A stretch of 64,000 nt of DNA from Hymenopus coronatus (GCA_030762935.1 CM060896.1:12848501-12912500); one strand, 5' to 3'. Shown: positions 38,201 to 43,754, counted from the first letter of the stretch. A program made the numbers and translations. Notes: generated by a model not told the origin, from the sequence alone.

Positions 38201-39321
38201 GAATAGTTTCTACAATAAGAAACTTGAATATGATTATACATCTTTTATAAATGTTAAATATGGTAATAAATCCTAAAATGTCTTTGAATGTAAAGTAAGG
38301 TGTTTGAAAAAAGGAATTTTATCAATGTTTTTTACAATTAATTTGCTTTTTACTTAATTCTTTAACATTCTTTTGCCATTGCAGAGTCCCATGAGAGGTA
38401 ATGATCATGATATTGCCTATAGTACCACTAAATGTTTATACAGTATATTGCATAGTAAGTAACATCTGTAAGTTATACTTATCAGGTCGAGCTTGCATAT
38501 TAGGAACACGAGATCTGATAAGTAATTTACAGTTCGTGGTTAGCAAATTACTTTTTTAAATACTTGAAAAAAAACTGTAAAAAACAATAATAAATAAAAA
38601 TTGCTTTTCAATGTTTTATTGAACATTAAAAGGAACGAATTGTCAATGTGAAGAAATGAAAGGCTACATCCAAATGATATGGACAAAGTCTTATACACTC
38701 TTTTGTTAATGAATTTTCCAATAGATTGTTTACTTGAAGTAGCATTTACTAATTGTACTGTAAGTATTGATTACCTCTCAAACTCTTACAGTGTTTGTTG
38801 GCATGACACTTAATAAATGAATTGTAAATTTAGCTTACATTACCAACTTACATATCAAGTATTACAATAAAGCTTGTATGTTACAGGTAATCGAACCATT
38901 CGGGCAGAATACCTTGGAGAGGCCGATAAAGATGGCACAGATAAAACCACCATCTGGAGCTAAGCTTATTCTCAGTGGATGGGGCAAGACTAACTTTTCT
39001 GAGGGACCTGTCAAGAAGCTGCAGTGTGTCAAGCTGCACCTTATTCCTCTCTGCGAATGCAAGAACATGTACAAGCATGGCCCTCACAAACCAACTTCCA
39101 ACATGTTGTGTGCAGGAGATGTTCGTGGCAGGAAGGACGTGGGCAACGGCGATGCTGGCAGTGGCCTTGCTACCACCGACAAGAAATACGTGGTGGGAAT
39201 CGTGTCCTGGTGGACCGGAGCGGGTAAACCGCGTAAGCCACCAGTGTTTACTGACGTCAGTGTCATTCGACCATGGGTAATATCCATTATAAGACCAAAA
39301 GCCACTACCAAAATTGCGTAG
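1675..39321 (+). CDS. Secreted serine protease homologue (S1 fold, catalytic Ser lost), spliced gene, 5' exon missing
   Basis: Join 1675-1745, 8650-8744, 31185-31329, 38887-39321; 247 residues visible. All junctions are AG/GT, and the phases (1 in, 0, 2, 0) agree. The protein has an activation site AR|IIGG, His57 in TAAHC and Asp102 in DFDAALL, as in trypsin-like enzymes. The Ser195 motif expected as GDSGGP reads GDAGSG, so Ser195 is Ala (codon 39154-39156). Cys191 is Gly and Cys220 is Ala, so both halves of one conserved disulfide are gone. Gly216 is Trp and Gly226 is Pro, which should block the S1 pocket, although Asp189 and Asp194 remain. The pairs Cys42-Cys58 and Cys168-Cys182 are kept. 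Serine protease homologues of insects act as cofactors or binding proteins in immunity, reproduction or digestion; which role applies here cannot be told. The signal peptide must lie on an exon left of the window. Confidence 0.85.
1990..4740. other. Unclassified intronic region with weak internal duplication
   Basis: It is less AT-rich than its surroundings, with only short unconvincing reading frames. Two diverged ~108-bp direct repeats start near 3287 and 3397 (shared words gacgatgag, tgctggataaa, gaacc). Similar words around 'agaaagttct' occur near 2120 and 4572. It may be the remains of an old transposon, but I recognise no protein. Confidence 0.35.
4741..5237. other. AT-rich intronic sequence
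   Basis: No gene, tandem repeat or recognisable element is seen here. Confidence 0.4.
5238..6062 (+). repeat. Dispersed repeat family A, copy 2
   Basis: It begins with tttttactttctctatacg, the element end, and runs through the shared blocks (aactcaaaaacgaaaagtcg, ccagggatgcgacac, aaaatggctctaacaatttt, ttgttgcagagatgtagag). It is a full-length-looking copy in direct orientation to copy 1. Confidence 0.75.
6063..6560. other. AT-rich intronic sequence
   Basis: Nothing recognisable on either strand. Confidence 0.4.
6561..7015 (+). repeat. Diverged partial copy of repeat family A
   Basis: It starts tttttactttctctgcc. It keeps the 'atttcacc...aatgcatgatttgaggcc' and 'agcctctgaagacc' blocks, with many substitutions and missing the middle of the unit. 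It is older than the copies at 29-32 kb. Confidence 0.55.
7016..7815 (+). repeat. Dispersed repeat family A, diverged copy
   Basis: It is a second diverged copy directly after the previous one. Shared blocks include ttttcaccggaaata, tcaaaaacgaaaaatcgg, ccttacatggaacatttttc and attctctgggaatagcctct. Confidence 0.6.
7828..8116 (-). mobile_element. tRNA-derived SINE
   Basis: On the - strand the head (8116-8032) looks like a tRNA, with an A-box-like tggtgtaacgg and a B box ggttcaaacccg. It is followed by an unrelated body containing accgttggtcccatgtcg (with one base change between copies), acgtgccgtaaa and aagaaccaca on the appropriate strand. The related + strand copy at 36846-37085 shares both head and body, so this is a repeat and not a working tRNA gene. 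Confidence 0.7.
8117..8649. other. AT-rich intronic sequence before exon B
   Basis: No gene is seen. The region ends with the pyrimidine-rich acceptor of exon B. Confidence 0.4.
8650..8744 (+). CDS. Serine protease homologue, exon B (catalytic His)
   Basis: The acceptor is gatttttcccag and the donor aa|gtgagt. It encodes 31 codons plus two bases. FDGCGATIIHENW leads into LTAAHCVE, which carries Cys42, His57 and Cys58. The exon ends in phase 2, and the first base of the next exon completes an Asn codon. Confidence 0.9.
8819..9190 (+). mobile_element. Non-LTR retrotransposon fragment (RT N-terminal part)
   Basis: It encodes NGKAAGI, YPETWKTATIQAFYKGKG and PRNYG, the region before and at the start of a LINE reverse transcriptase (the usual pattern is a PETWK.A.I.P.YKGKG block followed by PRNYR.IS). 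It closely matches the segment at 10754-11100. The fragment begins just after exon B, and has frameshifts and no catalytic box. Confidence 0.65.
9414..9708. repeat. Foldback element with hammerhead-like motif
   Basis: A near-perfect palindrome: left arm 9414 to about 9561 and right arm about 9574-9708, around a short loop containing tataagccggccgc. Each arm, read toward its outer end, contains ttgaaga, then gcttgc and gcaggc, which can pair as a 6-bp stem, then gaaacgtc (right arm 9612-9646). That order resembles the hammerhead ribozyme core CUGANGA - stem II - GAAAC. The first core base is U rather than C, so activity is doubtful. Confidence 0.6.
9895..13060 (+). mobile_element. Degenerate non-LTR retrotransposon (LINE), endonuclease to C-terminus
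   Basis: In order along the + strand there is an endonuclease trace (IIMGDLNVRIGQ, near 9965) and then the RT start (PETWKAAIIQPLYKGKG, near 10988). These are followed by VKQGCILSPLLFN (near 11440), the catalytic box LLYADDLAIL (near 11565) and a C-terminal region after the RT (SFWKRILGLG, RRICLLCGD near 12717). Many stops and frameshifts interrupt it, so it is dead. The clade is not settled; the wording around the YADD box fits CR1/RTE-like LINEs more than the R1 elements at the right of the window. A SINE sits inside its C-terminal part. Confidence 0.75.
11964..12223 (+). mobile_element. tRNA-derived SINE nested in the LINE
   Basis: The head is ccgtggcctagtggctagac (A box tggcctagtgg), followed by a B box gggttcgatccc. 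The body contains ttctccggttgtccggtttc and ccatcttcatttc, with a short A run before the 3' flank. A direct repeat gtatggg at 11956-11962 and 12224-12230 looks like the target-site duplication. The LINE coding sequence resumes after it. Confidence 0.75.
13285..15300 (-). mobile_element. Non-LTR retrotransposon with ORF1 but no ORF2
   Basis: On the - strand this has a GC-rich 5' region and ORF1 (15179-14117), then a 3' region ending in gaataaagaaatctgaatct near 13285, like the 3' ends of short LINE/SINE families. No reverse transcriptase is seen between them. It is therefore either an internally deleted LINE or a non-autonomous family using another element's enzyme. A (CA)/(CG) run lies near 13496-13530. 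Confidence 0.55.
14117..15179 (-). pseudogene. LINE ORF1 (gag-like, zinc-knuckle), frameshifted
   Basis: It starts at MAKKRLRRV (15179) with an Ala/Pro-rich N-terminal part. An RNA-binding-type domain follows (FSAVVRGVPRDLSTRHLL, TPLVRLEL; 15179-14784), then in the next frame a knuckle region with CRRCCAFGHAAEVC and a following YCGTNTNITEC (about 14735-14640), and then Pro/His-rich sequence. A third frame (14335-14117) gives a coiled-coil-like Gln/Leu-rich end. LINE ORF1 proteins bind the element's RNA. At least two frameshifts break it. The GC content and codon choice are very unlike the AT-rich surroundings. Confidence 0.6.
15340..16075. repeat. Diverged units of satellite family B
   Basis: Imperfect units of roughly 105-120 bp share 'cacaaagcatttgtttactggg', 'cattattgcacgtgttcct', 'tctaaggatggcagaca' and 'gcaatccaaggaagtttcc'. 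They lead into the homogeneous array that follows. A poly-T run lies at about 15527-15550. Confidence 0.7.
16076..17905. repeat. Satellite family B, ~95-bp tandem array
   Basis: About 19 highly similar units of ~95 bp. Each contains aaagcatttgtttactgg, acgcgttgttattattat, ctaagaatggcagacacg and tagcaatccaaggaac. Several units carry an extra 15-bp duplication of aacttcctaaaacac. There are no unique spacers and no reading frame is conserved. Single-unit variants (tagcaatccaagg/tagaaatccaagg, acgcg/acacg) recur in blocks, as expected from unequal exchange. Confidence 0.92.
17906..18394. other. AT-rich intronic sequence
   Basis: No gene or repeat recognised. Confidence 0.4.
18395..18810 (+). pseudogene. 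Dispersed arthropod gene-family remnant (Cys-rich VGDQD motif), + copy
   Basis: One frame reads GCHVGDQDKSFEPHMYCNSC and, further on, LPVSKPP; another reads FSQNTLNDEGLKPFQAEF. The same order (VGDQD...PH..C..C, then a Pro-rich ELPVP segment, then an LNDL-type helix) appears on the - strand copy at 19610-23090. I recall similar proteins as a repetitive, uncharacterised family in arthropods but cannot name a function. The frame changes at least twice and no start is evident, so it is broken. A mariner fragment follows directly. Confidence 0.5.
18811..19590 (+). pseudogene. mariner transposase fragment
   Basis: It encodes SKERADNTLSNVLGF and ARWVPRLLTPNQK, the end of the DNA-binding part. The catalytic region follows: MDETWIHHY (first Asp, near 19018), VFWDAH followed by a stop and then FIDYLEKGKSII, and HHDNAPVHRS in another frame (second Asp, near 19304). 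These are standard mariner motifs. The 5' part of the gene is missing, and stops and a frameshift disrupt the rest. The third acidic residue region near 19390 is degraded. It is an inactive relic. Confidence 0.85.
19610..23090 (-). CDS. Dispersed gene-family copy expanded by a coding 63-bp minisatellite
   Basis: From the 5' side (23075) the protein reads MPVGDQDSYWEPHVACGCC, a Cys-rich segment like that of the + copy at 18395. An open frame of 1075 codons (22930-19703) follows, made of about 50 repeats of a 21-residue unit containing LSLGLSPHGEELP. The C-terminal side reads PPSEWEDASESNTEIDHED and stops; past the stop comes STQNELNDLIKDLQ. The unit looks derived from the family's own Pro-rich segment, because the flanking parts are in the normal order. 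A frame shift separates the 5' part from the array, and a stop follows HEDDF. The gene is probably broken, although an expressed repeat protein cannot be excluded. I do not know the function of the family. Confidence 0.5.
19766..22902. repeat. 63-bp minisatellite, about 50 units
   Basis: The unit on the + strand runs from aggaagctcc through caccgtgtggactcagccc and aagagataatggcaacaac to attacaccaggcac. Variants are limited to a few sites (ggaagc/ggaggc, tcctca/tcccca, ggcaca/ggcata/ggtata, ctcagc/ctcggc). Two units lack one aac triplet (near 19933 and 20878), which leaves 60 bp and keeps the frame. Confidence 0.95.
23091..23659. other. Intronic sequence
   Basis: AT-rich, no gene or known repeat recognised. 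Confidence 0.4.
23660..24343. repeat. Satellite family B, second cluster (108-bp units)
   Basis: Units share 'gcacacaaagcgtttgttt', 'cattattgctggtgttcct', 'gatctaagaatggcagac' and 'acctgtaacaat' with the array at 16-18 kb. Three central units (about 23770-24093) are almost identical with a 108-bp period; the outer ones are diverged. Confidence 0.85.
24344..25108 (-). repeat. Dispersed repeat family A, reverse copy
   Basis: It starts near ttcattcacatgactttctc and ends gtacgtgtagagacagtaaaaa. It contains the expected blocks in reverse order (gctattctcagaaaattcaa, gtgtcgcatcc). It is moderately diverged and is flanked on both sides by satellite B units. Confidence 0.75.
25109..25745. repeat. 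Satellite family B, third cluster (diverged)
   Basis: Units again carry 'cacagcatttgtttactggg', 'catgt.cttc.ttgat' and 'tggcagac'. Two units near 25125 and 25264 share a longer block (ccatcattgctctgaatgtg). They look older than the 95-bp array. Confidence 0.75.
25746..27035. other. Intronic sequence without recognised features
   Basis: Mixed composition with short reading frames only. A tataaa-type motif and other AT words occur, but nothing supports a promoter. Confidence 0.4.
27038..28495 (+). mobile_element. Complete Tc1/mariner-type transposon with 161-bp inverted repeats
   Basis: The ends are tacaggatgtttcaaaa and its complement (ttttgaaacaacctgta), flanked by TA on both sides (27036-27037 and 28496-28497), the target duplication of this superfamily. 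The inverted repeats are unusually long: 27038-27198 pairs with 28335-28495 with few mismatches. The interior is a single transposase gene. It is inserted in intron 2 on the same strand as the host gene. Confidence 0.9.
27293..28326 (+). pseudogene. Tc1/mariner-type transposase, two lesions
   Basis: It begins MYSNQELA at 27293. In another frame it continues GNAALARRLYQERYPQRQC, so a small deletion with frameshift lies at about 27315. A helix-turn-helix region follows (WLALQVNVPHTTVWRLL), then the catalytic motifs LFTDEAQFTRDG (first Asp), HDGAPSHFS (second Asp) and WPPRSPDPNPLDFYLWG (third acidic region). The end is GGGHFEHLL with a stop at 28326. At 27778-27780 a TGA interrupts HNQHV|SQENP, where relatives as I recall them have Trp, so this is probably TGG to TGA. 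Otherwise the frame is clean, which implies fairly recent insertion. Confidence 0.85.
28515..28660 (-). repeat. Fragment of repeat family A
   Basis: It starts aaaaaaaatctgatgtgtta, then cattcacatgcctttctc and gctaatcgaga, matching the outer end of the reverse copies at 30-32 kb. Confidence 0.6.
28661..29394. other. AT-rich intronic sequence
   Basis: No feature recognised. Confidence 0.4.
29395..30190 (-). repeat. Dispersed repeat family A, reverse copy
   Basis: It contains ccatgtaaagggtagctggg, gtgtcacatccttgg, tctccggtgaaatctcggta and the terminal palindrome around ctatgtacatggtacgtatag. It directly abuts the next copy head to tail. Confidence 0.8.
30186..31060 (-). repeat. Dispersed repeat family A, reverse copy
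   Basis: It starts aaaaatctgatgtgttccat and ends gtgtagagaaagtaaaaa after the palindrome (ctatacaccatgtaggtac...). It is one of the best preserved copies and overlaps the end of the previous copy by a few A-rich bases. Confidence 0.85.
31185..31329 (+). CDS. Serine protease homologue, exon C (catalytic Asp)
   Basis: The acceptor is gttttgctcag and the donor aag|gtacgt. After one base finishing the split codon there are 48 codons, with the typical IIIHPTYDSKTYDFDAALLK segment around Asp102. It lies between two reverse-oriented copies of repeat family A (ending near 31060 and starting near 31430). Confidence 0.88.
31430..32355 (-). repeat. Dispersed repeat family A, reverse copy with (CA)n
   Basis: It starts aaaaatctgatgtgttccat in intron 3, about 100 bp after exon C, and ends gcgtatagagaaagtaaaaa. 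The 'cacacggacacac' part of the unit has grown into a (CA)n run at about 32148-32210. Confidence 0.85.
32356..32505 (-). repeat. Short deleted derivative of repeat family A
   Basis: It joins an internal block (gtccacgataaaagaaatatg, cttacgggttactagttat) directly to the terminal atgtacgtgtagagaaagta, so the middle of the unit is deleted. Confidence 0.6.
32519..33318. repeat. (TGTA)n microsatellite, ~800 bp
   Basis: Interrupted tgtatg/tgtgtg repeats to about 32880, then an almost pure tgta run to 33318. Long open frames on both strands here (MYVC and HTYI repeats) are side effects of the repeat. Confidence 0.95.
33350..33545 (+). repeat. Fragment of repeat family A next to the microsatellite
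   Basis: It reads gaacagcataactcaaaac, then cacgaagattttcaaac and aaactaccctttccat, i.e. family A in + orientation. The (TGTA)n block lies where this family normally has its short gtgtgtctg run, so the microsatellite probably grew from inside a copy. Confidence 0.6.
33546..34347. other. AT-rich intronic sequence
   Basis: A possible transposon end (tacagtgtgtttcaaaacgac, 33550) is present without a matching partner that I can find. Otherwise nothing. Confidence 0.35.
34348..34860 (-). pseudogene. Tc1/mariner-type transposase, C-terminal part
   Basis: On the - strand, LLIGP is followed after stops by QHDGAPPYIS (second catalytic Asp), PWPPRSPDLSPLDFFLWDHL (third acidic region), the C-terminal helices and the typical end GRQFEHLL with a stop at 34350-34348. 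Several stops interrupt the upstream part. It is either the 3' half of the element whose N-terminal half is at 35757-36308 or part of a different, truncated copy. Confidence 0.75.
34861..35756. other. Sequence between two transposase fragments
   Basis: A - strand frame without ATG reads KHDTKAGQNYNENALNK and on to the 34860 fragment; I cannot assign it. A (TAA)n run lies at 35366-35416. The rest is AT-rich and unrecognised. Confidence 0.35.
35757..36308 (-). pseudogene. Tc1/mariner-type transposase, N-terminal part
   Basis: It starts MERYPNAEMTDMVLALGRA at 36308. After a frame change it continues VQLARSIYEERYPNRR and FTAIEQRLRESGSFRPR, with a helix-turn-helix region (ISWRRLGLEMDVDHLAAWR), the first catalytic motif LFTDEVKLTRDG, and then APENPRIPIERRHQRRF to about INIWGGMVG. 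The sequence then breaks off. It is a different subfamily from the element at 27-28.5 kb. Confidence 0.75.
36309..36845. other. Intronic sequence
   Basis: No feature recognised. Confidence 0.4.
36846..37085 (+). mobile_element. tRNA-derived SINE, + copy
   Basis: It has a tRNA-like head with cagtggtctaggag (A box region) and gtagtttaaacctgg (B box region, decayed), then a body matching the reverse complement of 7828-8030 (ttggtcccatgcacgtaaag, aactccaag, aattaagcggtctttcgta). It belongs to the same family as the copy in intron 1. Confidence 0.7.
37086..37957. other. AT-rich intronic sequence
   Basis: Very AT-rich, with no feature recognised. Confidence 0.4.
37958..38163. repeat. 41-bp minisatellite, 5 units, hairpin-forming
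   Basis: Five nearly identical units of 41 bp, each with gtttagc and gctaaac separated by 9-10 bases, so each unit can fold into a 7-bp hairpin. Only one base differs (gacgat/gatgat, first unit). Confidence 0.92.
38164..38886. other. AT-rich end of intron 3
   Basis: No feature recognised apart from the acceptor of the last exon (ttgtatgttacag). Confidence 0.4.
38887..39321 (+). CDS. Serine protease homologue, last exon (Ser195 replaced by Ala)
   Basis: The acceptor is tatgttacag. The exon has 144 codons and a TAG stop at 39319-39321. It holds LSGWGKT, the Cys168/Cys182 pair (CKNMY and NMLCAG), DVGNGDAGSGLA at the active-site position, and the C-terminal VFTDVSVIRPWV helix start. The reading is uninterrupted and the sequence on both sides of the altered motif aligns normally to S1 enzymes. 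The change is therefore substitution rather than a frameshift. Confidence 0.9.
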   Translation, partial: VIEPFGQNTLERPIKMAQIKPPSGAKLILSGWGKTNFSEGPVKKLQCVKLHLIPLCECKNMYKHGPHKPTSNMLCAGDVRGRKDVGNGDAGSGLATTDKKYVVGIVSWWTGAGKPRKPPVFTDVSVIRPWVISIIRPKATTKIA

Positions 39322-39431
39322 AGGATTATCATTGTCTAAAGAAGTAGGTGGCGATGTAAAACCATCAAAGTCTCCACTTACTGAGCAGAATTTTACCGCA
39401 ACACTAAATGTTACGCTAAATGTACATGAGC

Positions 39432-39437
39432 AATAAA
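39432..39437 (+). promoter_or_regulatory. Candidate polyadenylation signal
   Basis: AATAAA lies 111 bases after the stop codon of the serine protease homologue, in AT-rich 3' sequence. It is the nearest canonical signal on the gene's strand. Confidence 0.5.
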
Positions 39438-39819
39438 TATCTACATGAGTCTCTACAAATGCATTTAATATGAAACCTAAACCATGTGTATGCACTAATA
39501 TGACATTGTTGCAAAATAATAGAGGTTGATAATTAACTGATAACTAATCCTTATTGATAGGACTCCGCACTAAAATAGAATTACTAGTAGCAAATGACTG
39601 ATATGAAATCCTTATGACATTACCTTGTTTCTTAAGATGGAAGTTGTAGCAATTAATGCCTTGAATTAGACATTTACATTACCAATAATCCTGCTTATAG
39701 GTTGCGCCAAATTCGCTAGGTTAATGAAACAAGCCACTATGGCAAGAAACTTGAAATGCGTGAGATTATCGTTATTCCAATTGCTTCACCCCAGATCCAC
39801 ACACACACACACACACATG
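39438..39819. other. Intergenic sequence
   Basis: AT-rich. A (CA)n run at about 39797-39817 abuts the transposon that follows. Confidence 0.5.
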
Positions 39820-41244
39820 TAGCGGGTCATCGAGAAGTCGCTCCGCACCTCTTGTGTAACCTAGATCCCCCCTAGAGTCGGGAATTCTGGTGGCAGCACT
39901 GGCTGGCGCGAGCGTATGGTGAAAACGTTTCGTGGCTAAGAAAACTGCTAGGTTCACTATATTCATGCATGAAAAGTAATGTAAAAAAATAATATGAAAC
40001 TAACCTGTTTAAATATGTTGAAAAGTTTACCATCTTCTTGAAGAAACAAATTCACTCGTTTTAATTTATTTTCGAACACTGTAATTAATATTTCCTTTGT
40101 TACAGATGTTATGTAATCTTCTATTGCCGTTTTCAGCTCATCGATTGTTTTTGGATTGTCCATATAGATCGAAGCTATAGCGGCTCCCCAAAGAAAACAA
40201 TCCGGAAATGTAGGATCGGGAGACCGCTGAGTCCACAGACCTTTAGAAATTAGTCTTTCCCCCAAAAATCCCATTGATAATGCCATGGATTTTTGTGATG
40301 TATGAGCAGTGGCGTTATCTTGTTGGAAAAAATGCACCATTCACTTCATCTGTATTTAGCTGTGAAATAAATAGAAAAAAATATATCCGAGCAATAAACA
40401 TCTGAATTAATTGAGTTATGGAAAGAATTGGCCCAATAATTCGAGAGCGAGAGATCGCACACCATACACCAATTTTCTCTGAATGAAAAGGGGTTTCCTG
40501 AATTGCATTAGGATTTTCAGTAGACCATACTCGCGTATTTTGTGAATTTACGCATCCTGATAAGTGGAACCAAGCTTCATCAGTAAAAAAAAATGTCCTG
40601 TCTAACACGTCAATTCCATGGTGCAAAATAAACCTCTGAAACCATTCACAATACTGAACTCTATTCCCATGATCTATGGGACAACTGATACCTTATATGG
40701 ATACAAACCTAGTTCTTTTTGACTCTTTGTATGCAGAATCGTAAGAAATATCACATTGTTGGGCCAATTTGCTTATTAATTTCTGTGGACTTTTAAGCAT
40801 TCTATCCAATATATGCGATAGTTTTTCTTCTGTTAACACACTGGGTCTTCCACTTCTAACAGTATTATGTACGGAACCTGACTGCCGAAATGTATTAATT
40901 AAATCACACACAGTATCTCGGTGCAGTAGTTTTGAGTTAGGGCACCTCATAACGAAATTTTGTTTCACTTTCTCAGTATAATTTCCACGTTTATTAAAAA
41001 CGTTTTCCACTAGAAACACACGTTCCTCTGTAGAATACATTGATTTCGCTTCAGGCACACGTCAGAACTCACAACATAGTAGACCTAACTAACCAGTAAA
41101 TAAACAACTCATGCGCTCCCAGCCACTGATAACGCGGATAATCATAACATTCCGTCGGAATCGAATGCCATAAACCTAGGGTTGCAACCTTTTATCGAGC
41201 GGTGGCCAGCAGCAAGTGCGGAGGAAGTTCTTGATGGCCCGTTA
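39820..41244 (-). mobile_element. mariner-type transposon with ~29-bp imperfect inverted repeats
   Basis: The left end tagcgggtcatcgagaag (39820-39848) pairs with the right end (41216-41244; its complement starts taacgggccatcaagaac) with several mismatches. The right end sits in a TATATA stretch. The inside carries a transposase on the - strand. Confidence 0.7.
39963..41058 (-). pseudogene. mariner-type transposase, frameshifted
   Basis: It starts MPEAKSMYSTEERVFLVENV (41058) with an HTH-type N-terminal domain (RDTVCDLINTFRQSGSV, RSGRPSVLTEE). After a disrupted stretch near 40690 the catalytic part reads FFTDEAWFHLSGCVNSQN, then IGVWCAISRSRIIGPI. In a third frame come QQDNATAHTSQ and SPDPTFPDCFLWGAA, and the C-terminus near 40005. 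At least two frameshifts make it inactive. The order and spacing of the DE/QDN/FLWG motifs are those of the Tc1/mariner superfamily. Confidence 0.8.
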
Positions 41245-42209
41245 TATATAAACACATAGTTTGAAGATATACCAGGTGGCTCACCTATGTCTTATTATTT
41301 TTGGAGATTGGCAACGCTTCATAATCTGAAATCAACAAGGTCGAAATTACCGTGCTTATCCACCATGCAAGTCTAGCCCGCCCTTCAAAGGAAATTAGAC
41401 CTTAGTAGCAATAGTAACGGCCATTCCAAAAGCATGCGCTTAAGAACTCCTGTTACAGTACATGTTATAGCAATAGAATTACTGCCATATGTTCTACAAC
41501 GTAAATTCTAATGAATGAAGATTGAACGAACGGCTTAAGCTACAAAATGGAGTCACACAACAGTTATAAAGAGATCAGAAGCGGAGATGGAGAAATGTGG
41601 GACACTATACAGTGGACAGATAAAATTAGAATAAGAATAACTAAAAAGGACAGTAACAAAACAAATAAGCTAGTTAAAATGTTCCGACAGTCCAGCTGCT
41701 TTGTGTCAATGTTAAATCCGGGAGAAAGAAAGCGGGGGGTTATCAACGCTTTGGTTAGATTCGAACCTGAATTGAGCATCTTGGAACACGTACTAACACC
41801 GCGTTAACCAAATACGCTGTTTAGCTATAACTTGCAGCGACAAAGTCTATTATGTTGATATGCAGAAGATGGGCTTCGGGAATTATATTTTCAGGTTAGA
41901 CTGTAATGTGCAGGTTGCATAAAACCAGACAATAAGGGACAGGTGAACCACCTTCTATATACCAAGGTACAGGTCGTTATGTCCCCACCATTCTTTCCCC
42001 ATTCTCCGAAATAGTAGATAAAATTCTTGGGTAGAGGTAGATAATACAATTAAAATCTTTCCTGGTTATAAAAGAAAATTAAGAAAAAAGTGTGGAATGT
42101 GTTGTCTGAGAGAAGGAGGAAATAAGGGCTGCTAAACACGAAATGCAACTGGAGTAATAATTGAATTATTAAATATGGAAATAAAAATATATTTTAGAAT
42201 AAAACTTCA
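41245..42209. other. Intergenic sequence
   Basis: An 86-codon frame at 41547-41807 has no recognised similarity and no supporting signals. Otherwise nothing is seen. Confidence 0.35.
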
Positions 42210-43450
42210 ATATACAGTGGAACCTCACTTATACGTTTTTCAAGGGAGACCACTAAAATACTGTATAAATGAGAAAACGTGTAACTGATTTTCTCTTCTG
42301 GTATGGACCTCATCCAAAACTTTTGATTTTTCACCAAGAGTTAAGGATTTTCTTGCTTTCTTCCTTGCTGGTTGATATTCACACATGCTTCTTCTCCTGT
42401 TTGTAACTCGAAACTCCACTTAAAATAGATAAGTGACTGTTGGAACGATATGACGACAATGAAAGGATAAATGACAATGAGAAACAGCACACTAGCAGTA
42501 CTCGACTTAAAGCAGAAAAGTGACTTTTGGAACCAAGGTTAATAGATTGTTGGAACGATATGACGACAACGAAACGATAAGCATTAATGAAAACCGCAAA
42601 CCAGGCAATTCCAAGCCTATACACAGCAAGCATGCCACCATACGTTTTTTTTTTAAAACGTATAAATGGGTACGTTTTGGGTACGAGGATCAGAAAAAGT
42701 GACACATTACCAAGAAAACGTATAATTGAGCAAAAGTTTAATGGAAAATGACTGGTCCCTAAAAGTTTAGCGCATATCTGCAAAAACAGTTGAAGTGAAT
42801 AACACATAAGCCAGTTTCAACGGTACTCATAAAATATCGAAAAGCAATCTGTATGTAATAACTTGCTTCTTTATACACAAGCCTTGTATGTTCACGGTAT
42901 ATTCCTAGAAACATAACAGAATATTATACATTGTCTATACCCCCGCTGCTGAATCCTTGCACTTGAAGTTGAGAGTTAAAAACAGATGAAAACCTTTACC
43001 CGTTTGACCTTCTGAAGCAATCATAAAGCAGCATTCCGGTCGCTCGGTCAACGGAAACTGATCCAGATGCCACACTGTTGCAATATCTGGCTATTTCCAA
43101 CCACGTGTTCAATTTGTGAACTCCTTACACGTGCGTTGAGCTGTTCCGTGCAAGCTACGTATTATTCGTTGTAATTTATATTGTTACTGTTGATAGTGTT
43201 TGTACGCGAGGGAGCATAACAAGACTTTCACATTTATAGAGGTGGATAGACTAGCGGAAAGGTGTGGCGAGAGTGGACGCGCTACATGGAAGAAGAAAGT
43301 GAATCATGTGCACAAAATAATACGAGAAACACAGGAATTAGACGGAATCATCCGTGAAGGTCATATGTCTTGGTAACGATGATAATAATGACGATAATGC
43401 ATCCGAAAATGATGACGAAGACTTGGATGGGATTGAGCCATTAAACTTCT
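42210..43450. mobile_element. Possible pogo/Tigger-like element remnant
   Basis: A sequence starting cagtggaacctcacttatac (42215) resembles the ends of pogo/Tigger transposons. Inside, gataagac-like runs and two ~50-bp near-repeats (ttggaacgatatgacgacaa, near 42438 and 42550) occur. Near 43375-43450 a short acidic reading ends EDLDGIEPLNF and a stop, as many transposase genes do. No catalytic domain is visible and no matching right end is found, so this is weak. Confidence 0.25.
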
Positions 43451-43627
43451 AAATCACTTTGTTATACCTTTCTCATTGTAACAAGCTATTTTACATTAAT
43501 TGGTTCTATATTGTCGTAAATGCGTAATATCGCTTATTTTCAATTAACATCAATAACAACGAAAATTAGTTTCATTATTCATCGGCATTCATTCACTATG
43601 TACACTAGTTTATATTCGTCTTTACAC

Positions 43628-43754
43628 ATGATAGAGACATTTGTAATCAGCTGTTGTTGTTTACTAGTTATTCTGGCAACGCTGCAAGGGCAGGATAGCG
43701 AACCTAACGCGAAACCACCCGAACTGTCAAGTGCAAGGAATCAGCGGCTGGGAT
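43628..43754 (+). CDS. Signal-peptide first exon, probable second serine protease-like gene
   Basis: From ATG 43628 it reads MIETFVISCCCLLVILATLQ, a typical signal peptide, then a short hydrophilic stretch ending ARNQRLG. The donor is gggat|gtaagt, leaving phase 1. The first visible exon of the neighbouring gene (1675) needs exactly a one-base carry-over, and T plus GT would give Cys before the activation peptide. An in-frame ATG at 43598 gives a longer alternative start. The remaining exons are not found before the window ends; they would lie beyond the LINE cluster. Identity as a protease paralogue is inference. Confidence 0.5.

Noticed and set aside
39151..39168. Frameshift or sequencing error as the cause of the GDAGSG motif
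   Set aside because: The frame is continuous and aligns to S1 enzymes before and after it, and other pocket and disulfide residues are changed too, at separate positions.
41547..41807. 86-codon frame starting MESHNSYKEI
   Set aside because: No recognisable similarity, splice or expression signals; of a length expected by chance in this much sequence.
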